Assembly (NCBI GenBank): GCA_963971405.1 | Contig: OZ020484.1 | Location: 25,730,001-25,794,000 of the forward strand | Origin: Psococerastis gibbosa | Lineage: Eukaryota > Arthropoda > Insecta > Psocodea > Psocidae | Reading direction: 5' to 3' | DNA length: 64,000 bases | In this document: positions 22,655 to 33,514 of the stretch, piece after piece | How the letters are laid out: each line of letters begins with the position of its first letter | Numbering within the stretch: the stretch's first letter is position 1 | Made by a program: the position numbers and the translations under genes | The notes under the pieces: generated by a model | Told to the model about the DNA's origin: nothing | The model's database searches: none | Seen by the model: the letters and a program-made list of their open reading frames with translations, nothing else

Positions 22655-23380
22655 CCCCTTACTTAGTAATTTAGCCAACGATGTCAACTTTACCATTGAA
22701 TCGTGCTTCGGCGCAAAAATACCAAGCTACAGTAATAAGCTCGGCCCGTGAAGTAGCTGGATCTGTTTTTTCTTATGAATATTAATACGGACAGGTCCAA
22801 CCTGAAACCCCAATGGTTTCACATTCCAATGCAAACTGCAGCATGCCCATTGTCCGCAGGATCGTACAACGCCTCATTAACGGGGTTACACAGCCAATAA
22901 TAAATAAATAATAAATAATTAATTGCGTGGCGACAACAATGATGTATGGACTTTAATTTGCTACCCTAGCCCATTTGTTTTAAATTCTACATTTGGATCA
23001 TTGGTAGTGTTTTGCTTGATTTACCATTATTAACGACCGTGTTTTTCTAAGCTGACTACCTTATTAATATGTGGATGCGCAGGTTTTTGCACGTACTTCT
23101 ATTGCAGCCGACTTTGCTTTTGGCATTTTAATGTAACCATTGACTGCAATTTATGATATATTGTGGTTGTCACTTTAATTATCGTCGGCTATGTACCGGA
23201 GTGCGGCAATCTTGGATAAGAATTTAGAGCAGTTTTGCGTGTACGAATGCATTTACCATTCACAATTCAAAAGTCTTAGTTCAATTTTTACTTGTAGTAT
23301 TGTAAATAATAGTCATTAAATTGACTTGGGTTGAAGAGGCAGCCTCCTCGTTAACTTAAATTAAGTAAAAAAAAATTAGC
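22655..23380. other. no supported gene
   Basis: AT-rich sequence containing an (AATAAATA)n-like patch near 22900. Nothing else is supported. Confidence 0.4.
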
Positions 23381-23560
23381 TTGGCAGGATTTGAACCCAC
23401 GATCTATGCCTTGCTGGGGCATCGTGTTACCATTAACCATAATCCCGCCCAGCACAGACATGTAAAGCCTTCCTAGTTTAGGGTAAGAGAGGGCTTTATA
23501 GCCTTAATTCCGCTAGGGTTACCCAGTAACAAAACGAAAAGTCATTATTTATTTATTTAC
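23381..23560 (+). mobile_element. SINE with inverted tRNA-like head and shared 3' tail
   Basis: Positions 23381-23455 form a tRNA-like head read on the minus strand (B-box-like GGTTCAAATCC). Positions 23457-23560 form a tail read on the plus strand: ACATGTAAAGC, CTTCCTAGTT, GTAAGAGAGGGCTTTATAGCC, AAAAGTCATTATTTATTTATTTA. The same tail follows a plus-strand head in the SINE at 52208-52382. The head here is therefore inverted relative to its tail, or two SINEs are fused. Confidence 0.6.
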
Positions 23561-24463
23561 TTTTCTAGTGTTCCATCAGCTCACATAGGCACGTATTAAT
23601 TATGAACATATCGTAGAAAAAAAGATACAGATGAATCGAAATCACCAAACTTATACAATGCGCAACATATTATGATAGACATATGTAGATAGATAAAGAA
23701 AGCAAACACCACATTTTGCGATACACTGTTGCATGTACAGCATGTTACTCTGAAGCAGCAGAACATACGAGTAAATAACAAAAACCATTTCAAAAAAACT
23801 ACAATACCTGGGTGTGTCATATGCAATTAAATATTAAATGCAATATACTTTGTGACAAAGTGAATACGAATAAGCGTATTTCAAGTTCCTAACAATATAA
23901 AGAATAACTCCAAATCGCATTGAAAAGTCCAGTAGCGTATCTGACTTTTTTCCAATTAAAAAATCGTTACACTTGATCTTGCCAAAAAGATCAGGTTAAT
24001 TGTCACCCATACCACGATTTCTTTATAAATAAGGCGTGAGACACGAGATAATGTCTATATACTTTCAGGTACGTACAAGTCTGGCCAAGCTATACAGACA
24101 GGACACGTACCTAAACCTGGACCAATTCATTATTCATGCCATCATGAATAAATTGGCCATCTGCAAAAAGGTGTGTGGTAAAATTTCAATTTTAACTGAA
24201 ATTCTCTAAAGAAAATTAGGAACTTAAACATTATTTAAATTCTTTCATAGCACGCACATCAGTTATAAAATTTAAAATCCGAGGCTTTGCATGATGACAA
24301 TCATAGTAATCTAATATCTGGTTGTTATCGGTTAGAATCGAGTATTAGGTGTAGTATTGACTTGAGTAGTCATGCAATCGCGCTAGCTTACAAACTGTAT
24401 TTATTTAGTTTTAATCATTTTTTAAAAAATGCAGTGTAAAAATATTACGGTTTTACTTGTCTA
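23561..24463. other. no supported gene
   Basis: AT-rich, with a 76-codon unrecognised minus frame at 23596-23826. Confidence 0.4.
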
Positions 24464-24466
24464 TTA

Positions 24467-24616
24467 GGCGCCCATTCCACAAACTCAATCGTCAATGAAA
24501 AATTGAAAAATGACGTTTTAGCAGACATTAAAGACATACTAAAAATTCTGCTACCACGTCAATTTACGTAATTTTCCAATTTTTCATTGACGATTGACGT
24601 ATGTGGAATGGGCGCC
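24467..24616. mobile_element. Harbinger-type palindromic MITE #2 (subfamily C, 150 bp)
   Basis: Perfect TTA target duplications lie at 24464-24466 and 24617-24619. The ends are GGCGCCCATTCCACA and its exact complement. The arms include CAATGAAAAATTG and the AGCAGACATTAAAGACATAC loop region, which it shares with MITE #1. It has no coding capacity. Confidence 0.88.
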
Positions 24617-24639
24617 TTATGGACAGTTACCAGTTTCAT

Positions 24640-25012
24640 GGCGTTTCACGGGGGAAGCGACCTAGTGGGTTTTGTTCACATTAATAGCAACTACATTTTA
24701 AGTGACGTTTTACAAAAACAGTAGGAGTCATTTTTTAGAAATAATTTTTAACTGTATTTTTTTTAGTTTTTGTGAGTAATATCTCCCAAAATTGAGTTAG
24801 CCGGAAAACAGACAAAATCATCCTGAGCTAAGATTTTTGTGAACCTACATGCCGACTTTAATTAAAATCCATCGAGTAGTTTGCCCAGAAATCGGCGAGC
24901 AGACAGACCGACAAACAGACACACAGACAGATCGAAAGTCAGACAGACATTTCGTAAAAACCTCAAAACATATATAAATCCACTGAAATCACAAAATCGA
25001 AAAGAAAGTAAT
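24640..25012 (+). repeat. dispersed repeat R-CAGA, copy 3
   Basis: This contains AAGCGACCTAGTGGGTTTTG, GTTCACATTAATAGCAACTA, AAAATTGAGTTAGCC, GTGAACCTACATGCC, CGAGTAGTTTGCCCAGAAAT and an interrupted CAGACAGAC block at about 24900-24950. CATTTCGTAAAAACC follows. Compared with copies 4 and 5, part of the segment between CATTTCGTAAAAACC and the end is missing. Confidence 0.7.
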
Positions 25013-25393
25013 AATGTAAAAATGTAAAATAATGCACATTGAATTTGACCAAAAAGTAATGAATTAAATTATTGTAATGTAGACCGGGCAACCCTATCCA
25101 GGATAGTCACAGCAACTGAGTAGCCCATAGCCCTAGAAGAATTAGAAATAACCTGCTACTGTACACCGTTTCGGCCAAGGCTTAAGCGATATAATCCCAT
25201 TAATAAACCATTAGGAAGTAATGATAATACACAAATAGTAGCAATATCCAGGTTGATTCCGGTAGGGGGTGCTCTCCGAAATTACCTCGAATTCAATGAG
25301 ATGCCTAGTCATCACAAATATAGGTATTGTACAGCTAAATTTAAACTTTACGTGCGACTTAATAAGCAAAACACCGCACCATAGACATTTAGG
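25013..25393. other. no recognised feature
   Basis: No gene or repeat is supported. Confidence 0.4.
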
Positions 25394-25401
25394 GCGGTTG
25401 C

Positions 25402-25577
25402 CAGGGACGGATTCAGCCCATTATTTGAGGGGGGGGGTAGTTGTGGGTCGAAATAGGAAAAACATTGATTAAATCAAAGCGTAATAAAGCGTAATAAATT
25501 CAATTCCAATAGATTTACTAATTATTTTTTTTGGGGGGGGGCAGCTACCCTCCCTGCCCCCCTGGTATCCGTCCATT
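25402..25577. mobile_element. hAT-type MITE, 176 bp (CAGGGACGGAT ends)
   Basis: GCGGTTGC at 25394-25401 is repeated exactly at 25578-25585, an 8-bp target duplication. The ends are CAGGGACGGATTCAG and a complementary CTGGTATCCGTCCATT. Runs of G lie inside both ends. It belongs to the same family as 510-656. It has no coding capacity. Confidence 0.8.
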
Positions 25578-25585
25578 GCGGTTGC

Positions 25586-26360
25586 CACCATGTCCTGGTA
25601 AACGTTACTGCGAGCAAATGTCTCTCCCCCCCCCCCCCTAAGCTGAGTCTTACCGACAGTCAAACTAACCTTCGGGAAACCTTTTTCTGAGCTCATTTCA
25701 TTCCTAATATCTTTCGTTGAAACCTCAACCTCAACCATATAATACGTAAACAATTAACGTTAAAACAAAATTTAATTTTAGTTTAATTTATAACCAATGT
25801 ATAATTTAAAATGCATTTTTTTTTATAAAAATATAATCTCAAAATAGCTACGGTGCGGCAAAAGAATCAAAACAATTTATAATTTTTTTGTTTACCCGTG
25901 GGTCGCGGCCGCGGTACAAAGAAATATGACTCAACAAGCAGTTGGTAAGTTTACCTTGTGAAATTTTGAAATTTTGCCCGCTTAAACGTTTATTAGGACA
26001 TGGTGGGAGGCGCCTTTATAGGACCACACACACCCAACCGACCGTTGGTTATGGTAGGCTGTCGAAACTTAGAAACTGTCAATAGCTTTGGAGACGCTTT
26101 AATAGACTGTCTCCGAACGGAGTCCAACTCCTTATTATACTAACTAGTGGATAATCGAACCATCGGCCCTCTATACTGGAGTGGGGTAATTTAGGTTTAA
26201 AGTAAAAACTGAGTTGTAGGACTTTATTATGTTTCATTAAATATAAATATATAAATAAATAAATAAGATATAATGCAATAGTAATAGAAAAGTCATATTT
26301 TTAACAAATAATTGCGGGAAGTGACACAAAAAATATTCCTCATAAAACTATCCGCGGCAG
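25586..26360. other. no supported gene
   Basis: A C-run of about 14 lies near 25625. An (AAAT)n-like patch lies near 26240. Nothing else is supported. Confidence 0.4.
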
Positions 26361-26470
26361 TGGTTTGGTAAGAGCATGACTTCCCTATTCAGAACAGCAG
26401 TCTCCAAGGTCTAAATTGCCATGATGATCGCCAATATTCGCAAAAAGAGGTTTATAAAGAGCAAGATGAA
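26361..26470 (+). pseudogene. LINE family A ORF2 C-terminus
   Basis: The plus frame from TGG at 26361 reads WFGKSMTSLFRTAVSKV, a stop, then IAMMIANIRKKRFIKSK. This is the clearest copy in the window of the family-A signature LFRAAVSKV-IAMMVANIR. It ends in an AAG/AGA-rich tail (AAAGAGCAAGATGAAG). The single internal stop and the truncation mark it as dead. Confidence 0.8.
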
Positions 26471-26962
26471 GATTATGATATTGCGTCCAGAAACACTCCA
26501 CACCATAGTTCATATAGCACTAGCCTATTTAACACATAGTATGAAATGAATAATTGATAAGTGGTACCTTGTGAAGCCTTCCGCGGAACCGACTCAGTTG
26601 GCTACCCGGGGAGTTCCGGGCGGACGGGTCTACCTACCACTCACCCAGCGCCCCTATTGGCTGCCTAATGACAGCCTAAGTCAACAGGATATAGACCAAA
26701 AAACTCGCCCCTGTCAAGAACCCGCGCTAAGTATACCGGTCCACTTCCTCCCTGCAATATAATTATGGAACTACCGAAAAAGCGCACATTTTCTAGGGGT
26801 AAAGTAAACCAACGACGTGCCCGTATCATTTCAACACTAAAGTTTTTTTGACAAACTGCTGCCTTGCTGACCTTGCGCTGGCCTGCCAAAGAACCCGTTC
26901 ATACATTCCTATTTATCAATCATTAGTAGTATAGGTACCGAGCGTATCGGATTTTGGGGGTA
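26471..26962. other. no supported gene
   Basis: Overlapping 63- and 74-codon frames on opposite strands near 26571-26889 are unrecognised. Confidence 0.4.
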
Positions 26963-26970
26963 TAGGTACC

Positions 26971-27167
26971 CAAGGCCGTGCCCAGGCTGTTTTGATTTCT
27001 GGGAGGGGGGGGGGGTCCAAAAATTAATTTTTTTAACGTAATTTATTAATGAATGAATGGATGAATTCTTCAAACAATACAGGTTTACATATTTAAAAAA
27101 ATAAAAAAAATATTTCAGGGGGGGGGGTATCCGGACCTCTTGGACCACCCCTCTGGGCACGGCCATG
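26971..27167. mobile_element. hAT-type MITE, 197 bp (CAAGGCCGTGCCCAG ends)
   Basis: TAGGTACC at 26963-26970 is repeated exactly at 27168-27175. The terminal inverted repeats are CAAGGCCGTGCCCAG and CTGGGCACGGCCATG, with one mismatch. A G-run follows each TIR on the inside. The interior is AT-rich and noncoding. The 8-bp duplication and CA(A/G)GGCCG end fit hAT. Confidence 0.9.
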
Positions 27168-27175
27168 TAGGTACC

Positions 27176-28611
27176 TATATTTTGTAGAAGGCTCACACTA
27201 CCTGGATGCTACCCTGAATCACACATGTAAATGGCCATGACAGTGATGAAAGGCACAGGTGTTTTATTTTAAAATTTCCCCCTTCCGCTGAAATAAAATC
27301 ACCACTCTTTTATCTCACCGTGGTTAAGAATTCTTCAGAATTAATTTGTTAGTGAACCATACGCCCGGTGACCTCTCTTGTACTGTAGTAGCCTCGTCAT
27401 TTCAGTTGATCGTGTAGACGGCAAAATCTGTTTGATGTGATTCGCAATTAACAATATTATTAATTTGAAATGCTTCAATGGGAAAACATAAATGTTCCGG
27501 GATTGACGCCTTTCTACAAGTTCTATTAGTCTTTGCAAGCGAAACTGCCATATACAAGAGCAATATTGTGTAAATTGTTTTCATTTGAAAGAACAGGAAC
27601 ACTCCATTATATGATACGATACCGACAAAGTACGATATGTTATCGGTGCGGTGGAGAGAAAAAAGAGACCATTTTCATTCGAAATGTGAGACTAATTTTC
27701 CAACTTGCCAACGGCCTTACCATATTGAATCCATGAGAGCAGAGCATGTTTCAAGCTGCGGCAAACTTGGTAGTGTGCACAGCGTTGGCAGGGGAACATG
27801 GTGGGTCATGTTCCCCAAGTGGTTCGGAATCCATTACAATCAGGAGGTCCACCCTGTCAGTCAACTCCCCTTTCCCCCCAGGTGAAAGAGTCTGCACCTA
27901 GGGTGCCTCAAGTTAACATAGAGGCTCACTTCCCCCCGCCCCCAACAGGCTGACAGGGTTGCTTAAAGCAGTAATGCTGAAAGCAGGCGTTGGAAACAAC
28001 AACAATTTTCCATAAGTTTCCTATGAATGTAGTCAACATAACGCTTGACTCTAGTGTCAGGAGTCCAGTTAGTGGAGAACTAGACTATGAAACGCAAGGT
28101 CGAGGTTCGAGACTCCACATAAATGGAAAACGCCTGGCCTGGGTCCACCCAACCCTAACGGGCACCATACCTTCATCGCTAGGGAAACACACGGCTGCCA
28201 GGCATATTGCTGACCCCAATATCCCAAATAGAGCAGTGATCAAGAGAGTCCTCACGCCTAGACCCTCATCGGGTTGGAAAAAGAATGCCAGTGACCTCAA
28301 ACGCGCTCCTGACATAAAATATTTTTACAGGGATGCACATTACAATACCTTAGAATTGTTATCGCTGGGCTTTAGCAGCCCGTATCAGCACCTGCTACAT
28401 TATTTGTGTTTTTTTTTCTTAATATAAAAAAAATCTGCTAAAAAAATTAAGATTATTAAATTTATTTTTATGACACAGTATTCGACTCTACTGTCTATAT
28501 TACAGTATATTATTTCCAATATATTTGGCAATAGAAAGCAAACTATTGTTGACGCCTGGAGTCTGGGACCATTCCCTGTTTAACTTTTCTAGAAAACCTC
28601 TGCAGGCAGGG
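27176..28611. other. no supported gene; one unrecognised 145-codon frame
   Basis: A plus frame at 27990-28427 encodes 145 residues with no domain I recognise. Its C-terminus is a hydrophobic Leu/Phe stretch encoded by a T-run. I cannot distinguish it from a chance frame. Confidence 0.3.
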
Positions 28612-28760
28612 GAATTAGTGATAGGAAGGAAGATATGAAAAAATAGACGGATTTAAACTCACAGATTTGGTGGAGTGGTCATCAAGCCACCCGCCAAAAT
28701 AGGGACTTGGGTTTGAGTCCCGTTTCTGTCCATTTTTCCATACCTTCCTTCCTCTAATTG
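28612..28760 (+). repeat. inverted repeat enclosing a tRNA-like Pol III promoter
   Basis: AATTAGTGATAGGAAGGAAG and the bases after it, to 28650, pair imperfectly with 28721-28760 (TACCTTCCTTCCTCTAATTG on the right). The loop, 28665-28735, contains an A-box-like TGGTGGAGTGG and a B-box-like GGTTTGAGTCC about 40 nt apart. This looks like a tRNA-derived SINE head caught inside a foldback. It lacks a proper acceptor stem and is not a tRNA gene. Confidence 0.5.
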
Positions 28761-29858
28761 CGGAAATAATCAATTAATATCGCATGTGAACTACTCGTAC
28801 GATGCAGATCCAAGCTGATAGGGACGAAACGTTTCGTCGGTGACTGCGGTAGAACCCTTCAGTAGCGGCGTAAACTGCCGAAGTTGCGCCCAGGCAGTGA
28901 CAGCTACCGTTGTAGGCAAAACATCAAAGACAAAACAACTTGAAGTTCCTTTTGAACACGACGCATTAGCCCAAATCTATGTAGTGTATGTAGACACCAG
29001 TCGTATAAGCTTTTGTCCTTAGCGCTGGGCACAGTAAAAATCCAATCCTTAAAGAAGAGTGAAAGCAGCCGCCATTGAAGACATTTTACTTAAGGCGTAA
29101 ATCTACAGTACGATTACTTTATTGTGCAATGTTATAGCATACAAAAATAATGAAAAATAAGCTTCTGTGGAGTTTTCGGCAAAAACTAGGGGTTGAACCC
29201 AGCATGTAGCGCCTGTCTAAAAATACGAATTTATCCCCCTTCCTACCCCCTTCCTCTTACTTCGCCAACAGGTAGATTCTTCCCAATCATTCAAGTCTGG
29301 CAGCCCCATCAGCATAAATTATTTGGTTTACAATATCCTTATTCGGTAAGGAAACCGCAATATAACGGAACGTGTAAGGAAAAAAAAACCGGATGGATTG
29401 AATAGATATTGCAGAAGGGAGGAAGGTTATGAGGTTAGGCCACACTTCGTTAAATAAAGAAAGGAAAAGAAATGGCGGAGACGTATTCTTCATGAATAAA
29501 ATTACAAATTTGAATTGGAGAGAACCCCTTAAATTGGAATTTGTAATCCTACTTATGAGCTCTCATAGCCCCTCCTCGAGTGCTTTCCGATACTCCTATG
29601 AAAGAGCTTTTGCATATCACAATAGCACTGACACCTAACATTTCCGATCGGTCCTTTCCAATATTTTATTATTATTTATTTATTTTATTTTTTAACATTG
29701 TGTATTAGAAATAAAATATGCACATATTTAATAAAATATTATAGTCTGCTTTTGGACACTTCGTAAACAATCCGAGTTCCGTAAATTTTGATAACCTTTA
29801 ACAATACCTTATTTTATTTACCATAACCATAACCTTACAGACATGTTTTGGGACAAGT
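28761..29858. other. no supported gene
   Basis: AT-rich. Small frames at 29193-29638 are unrecognised. Confidence 0.4.
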
Positions 29859-30304
29859 ATGACTGTGGCAAACCCTTCTGCGCCTTCCCGAGAAACCGCC
29901 AAACCCTAGAGATTGGCCTATGGGAAGAAAAGAGAAAGGAAGCATACTGGAAGTCTGTCACAGGCCACAGACAATCCAAAATATTCCTCACTCACTCTAA
30001 GAGCTATACCGCCAAAGCACTGAACCTCAGCAAGCCTGAACTTAAGGTACTTACAGGTGCACTCACAGGACACTGCCACGTGAACTACCATTTAAAGAAC
30101 ATGGGTAAAGTCTTGAATGACACCTGCCGATTCTGCAAAGAAAAGGCTGAGACTGCTGAGCATATCATCTGCTCGTGTCCGGCAGTAAAGAACAGACGAC
30201 TGCTAGCAACGTCCTCTTGGTTTCTATCACCAAGGGAGGCTTGCCAGTTGGCCCCTGGGCAGTTGTGCAGGTTTTTACGGGACCTGCTGACTGACCAGGA
30301 CTAA
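29843..30304 (+). CDS. LINE ORF2 C-terminus (R1/Jockey-like, CCHC-type knuckle)
   Basis: This 153-codon frame is open to TAA at 30302-30304. Its ATG at 29843 and first nine codons lie in the flanking host DNA or target duplication, so the start is accidental and only residues from about 10 onward are element-derived. WKSVTGHRQSKIFL, LSKPELKVLTGALTGHCHVNYHL and CRFCKEKAETAEHIICSCP are characteristic of the region after the RT domain in R1/Jockey-type ORF2 proteins. The last includes a C-x2-C ... H ... C knuckle. The frame has no stops, but with RT and endonuclease missing it cannot act on its own. Confidence 0.85.
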   Translation: MFWDKYDCGKPFCAFPRNRQTLEIGLWEEKRKEAYWKSVTGHRQSKIFLTHSKSYTAKALNLSKPELKVLTGALTGHCHVNYHLKNMGKVLNDTCRFCKEKAETAEHIICSCPAVKNRRLLATSSWFLSPREACQLAPGQLCRFLRDLLTDQD

Positions 30305-30388
30305 AAGTACGGGGATTCACAATAGATCTTTAAGGTCAAAGTGAGCCAAGCTCAAGTAGCAGCATCGCCCCATTACTAATCTAATCTA
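29871..30388 (+). mobile_element. 5'-truncated LINE insertion with 12-bp TSD
   Basis: ATGACTGTGGCA at 29859-29870 is repeated exactly at 30389-30400. The insert carries the 3' end of a LINE ORF2, a UTR of about 70 bp and a short (CTAAT)n tail at 30375-30388. The exact duplication and open frame suggest a relatively young insertion. Confidence 0.88.
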
Positions 30389-30400
30389 ATGACTGTGGCA

Positions 30401-31157
30401 GCTGGAAAATTTGTCACCCTTGTAGAAATATGCAGCACAGCATATGTATATATATAATAGTTCATTATAATTAGAACTTTACTTCCCACTACGTCAAATG
30501 TCAAAGCGAAAAATAAATACCACAACCATAAAAGTCGAAAAATAATGAAGGCGCCTTATTGAACAGAAAACCGGGACAAATAAATAAAAGCAGACTTTAA
30601 GAATCTAAATAAAATAGGGGGACCAGAATCAGACTCCTGAAATTCTAATGAGATACCTTCGGCCTAGTACAAGGGGCAGGCCCTGTTCTTCACATTCAAG
30701 ATCGCTAGGATAGGGCTATGACAAATTAATGCGGTCAAAATCGGGGTCCTTTTTAGGCTACGGGGGAGGGTGACAAATGATGGTCCTTTTGACCTGACAC
30801 TAATCCATTAATACGGGATTCCACTGCTTGCTTGTTCCCTACAGTATAATTGAACGTGGAAAGAGACGTGAAAGGGTACCATGGTACCATAGACAATCCG
30901 ATGTTGTATGGGACCAAGACTGTGAATGGTTAAACACGACGGCGACCGACAAAGGAGAAGAAAGACAAACTGACGGATGAAAGATTGGAATTAATAGAAA
31001 AGACAAAAAAGACTTTGTTGTCACCTATTTCGGTTTTTTATTCTCACACATTAACATGTCTGGCCGTCTGGGCTGAGGGGCTCTTTTAAGCAATAAAGTA
31101 AATACTTGGGGCTGGTTCTTTGATATAAAATGTCTCGATAAGCAATACTGGACGGCA
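30401..31157. other. no supported gene
   Basis: Nothing recognised. Confidence 0.4.
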
Positions 31158-31308
31158 CTAGAGTTATATATAGGAGCGATGGGACATTCGCGCCCGCTAG
31201 AAATATTTTTTTCTAATGCTGGGGTCACCTGCTAAGTCATTTCAATGGCTGGTCAGAGGAGACGAGAAGCGAATGTCCCAACTCTTCTATATAGAAATAG
31301 AACTCTAG
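31158..31308. mobile_element. 151-bp foldback MITE (CTAGAGTT...GGGACATTCGC ends)
   Basis: The left CTAGAGTTATATATAGGAG and GGGACATTCGC are matched by the right GCGAATGTCCC and CTATATAGAAATAGAACTCTAG. Related sequence occurs at 15441-15700 (left part), 45052-45672 and 59640-59863 (right end). No target duplication is convincing, so the class is unassigned. Confidence 0.65.
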
Positions 31309-32767
31309 ACGGTACCTCTACGCATTGGAACATAGCAGTGGTTGAAGATAAAGAAAAAACAGTCCCGTCGGAAGAAAGATTTTGGTCTTGAGCTGGATTC
31401 CTGGTGAAAAAATATAACTATTCAACGAACAAACCGACTAACTTGAAATGTCTCTACAATACAAGGGCAGGAAATATACGCAGCGAATACAAAATTATGT
31501 GGTTAACAACAAAAAATTTAAACAAGTTAAACTAGTACATGTACCGTGTTTCATAACTAGTTTAAGTGAAGTAGCTCCTCAACAGTCCTTTTGGTTTACT
31601 TTAATCGGGGTTTGTTGTAACATCCGTCCCTTCTATAAGTGTGGTTCTACTGAAGGTCCCAAAATTTTGCCGTTCCACTCAACAATATTGATAAGGTTGA
31701 TACCCTGTCAACGACCCCACAGATTTTCTGGCACTATTGGCATTGTTTCCGCATGAATTTTGGTCATTGGCTAACTGGTACAAGTCCCCCTATTCAACCC
31801 TACACCTACTACAAGCAATAAAAGCTGAAACAAGCTTACCATTGACACAATGTAACATAACAGGCGTAAGTGTGACTTCGGGTACGAGTCTGATTTAGAC
31901 ATTGATCATTATACTGATTGTTCGTTACAATAAAAATCTATGGCAGGGCGTATGGGTGAAGGAAATAAGTCTTTAAAAGTATTCGTATTAGCATGGGAAA
32001 GGTGACCGCCCCAATGCAATGATTTATGTGATAACCCGAATATAGTGGCCGAAAATCTGTTGTCAGTCAAACCTAAGGATGGGAGCCTGGGACCCAGGCA
32101 CGCTCGAGATATAAATTAGTATTTTATTATGAACAGTCAAAACATGCACGTATACAAAGAGATCCAGTGCAGGGCATGATTAAAATATCAAGAGTCCAGC
32201 GGCGTACTACCCAAGAGGGGCATCCAGCATCGGAGGAGCCGGGCCCCCCGAACGTTATTGAATATTTACTTCATCCGTCTTCGGCTGTCAGAGCACGGGA
32301 CCGTTGTCGTCACGTACGGACGACCCTGGTTCAATCAATTATCGTAGGTACCACCTTCCTCAGGGCCCAGTTCTTTCCCCTCTTCTCTTTTGCATATTGA
32401 TGCGTTTACAACTGTCAAATTTCCATAAACGGTGACCTCTCGTTGTTTTTGTTGTTACCGTAGCCGATATGTTTGACAGCCCGGTGGAATATATGGGTTC
32501 AAGACCGTGAACTTGCGTTTGGCTCATTACCAACCCGTATATTCCCTGACTTTGGGCTAAGACCTCTCTACAACATTCCCAATAAGCTACAAGTCATTTT
32601 TTTTTCGCTGTCCAATACATAAAATATGGTTTCTTCGATCCCCAAAATTGGCCACTCTGGTCAAGGACCAAGCAAACACTCTCAGTCACGCAGGTATCTC
32701 GGAGACAAAAGAAACTTAAACCTCTACACTTGCAGCAATTGCTATCCGAATAGGAAATGGAATAGGG
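31309..32767. other. no supported gene
   Basis: Unrecognised frames lie at 31448-31756 (plus) and 32167-32400 (plus). Nothing else is supported. Confidence 0.35.
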
Positions 32768-32930
32768 TGCTCGTGTGGTCAGAGGCTGGACGTGGACCAC
32801 TTGTTCCTGCGCAGCCTATGTCCAGCCCAATGCACGAAAGACGAGCTGTGGGAGGCCAACAGCGCTGCCTACAACTGCACCCGATTTTGGGACGTTCGCT
32901 TGGACACGAATAAGTAAGTAAGTAAGGTAG
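32768..32930 (+). pseudogene. LINE ORF2 C-terminal fragment with (TAAG)n tail
   Basis: A 49-residue frame from 32768 to TAA at 32915-32917 reads CSCGQRLDVDHLFLRSLCPA, then TKDELWEANSAAYNCTRFWD. A C-x-C followed by DxxHLLxxCP and a final acidic/aromatic helix is the usual C-terminus of Jockey-type LINE ORF2. The stop falls inside a (TAAG)n run at 32911-32926, which is the element's tail. It is a different family from family A and from the copy at 29871. Confidence 0.65.
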
Positions 32931-32983
32931 GGTGGCGAGAATACGAACGATCGGGACTGGGCTGTTCACTCTTTAGCCTTTAG

Positions 32984-33367
32984 TTTGAGTTAAGGGAGAC
33001 AAGCAAAAACGAAACAAAACTTTACCATAAATCGAGCAATGAAGATCATCGACTTGTGAAGAGGGCCATCGAGGTTCCAAATTGGCGAATAAGAGAGTTA
33101 GACATGCCAATGGAGCCTGATACTGAGAGTGATGGCATAAGCAAAGATTTTTAAGTGCATGCTGTAGATCGGAAGGAAATTGTAGCTAGTCTTGATGTAT
33201 CGCGATGGCATAAACAGAGGTGCCCAAGTATGGGCGAGCAAACCTGCTCAGATAACTATCTTGCGCCGGCAACATCGCGGCCGCACTGTATGCCTTGTTC
33301 GTGTTATTGCAACATTCATCAGTCACCGGACCTCCTCACCTACCACATTACCCGAGGTGATAGCTGA
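32984..33367 (+). pseudogene. possible decayed PEHE-domain sequence (MSL1/KANSL1-like)
   Basis: The frame is open from 32984 (after a TAG) to a TGA at about 33367, except for one TAA at 33152-33154. The part before the stop contains RAIEVPNWRIRELDMP and TESDGISKDF. In the same frame after the stop come VHAVDRKEI and SRWHKQR. The order EVPxWR ... (E/S)D-(I/L)S-x-x-F ... H ... E ... RWxxQR resembles the PEHE domain of MSL1/KANSL1 chromatin proteins. In that family the last part is normally RH...E..E.KR.RW..QR. This is a resemblance from memory and not an alignment. The sequence downstream is Cys-rich and does not continue the match. It could be a chance frame, a pseudogene, or an exon with a read error. 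Confidence 0.25.
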
Positions 33368-33514
33368 CTGAGCCAATAAAAAGATGACGGATGAGTACGT
33401 CCGAGTGTTGTTACAATAGAATGAAGAGGTGAGGCCACAGACGAGAAAACGTTGTAAATTTTATGATCATCTTTATATGTAAGCCCGGCAATACTCAAGC
33501 CACTGCTGCCCATA
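33368..33514. other. no recognised feature
   Basis: Short spacer between the PEHE-like frame and a LINE fragment. Confidence 0.4.

Noticed and set aside
32911..32926. Telomere-like repeat
   Set aside because: The (TAAG)n run is only four units and directly follows a LINE stop codon, so it is the element's tail.
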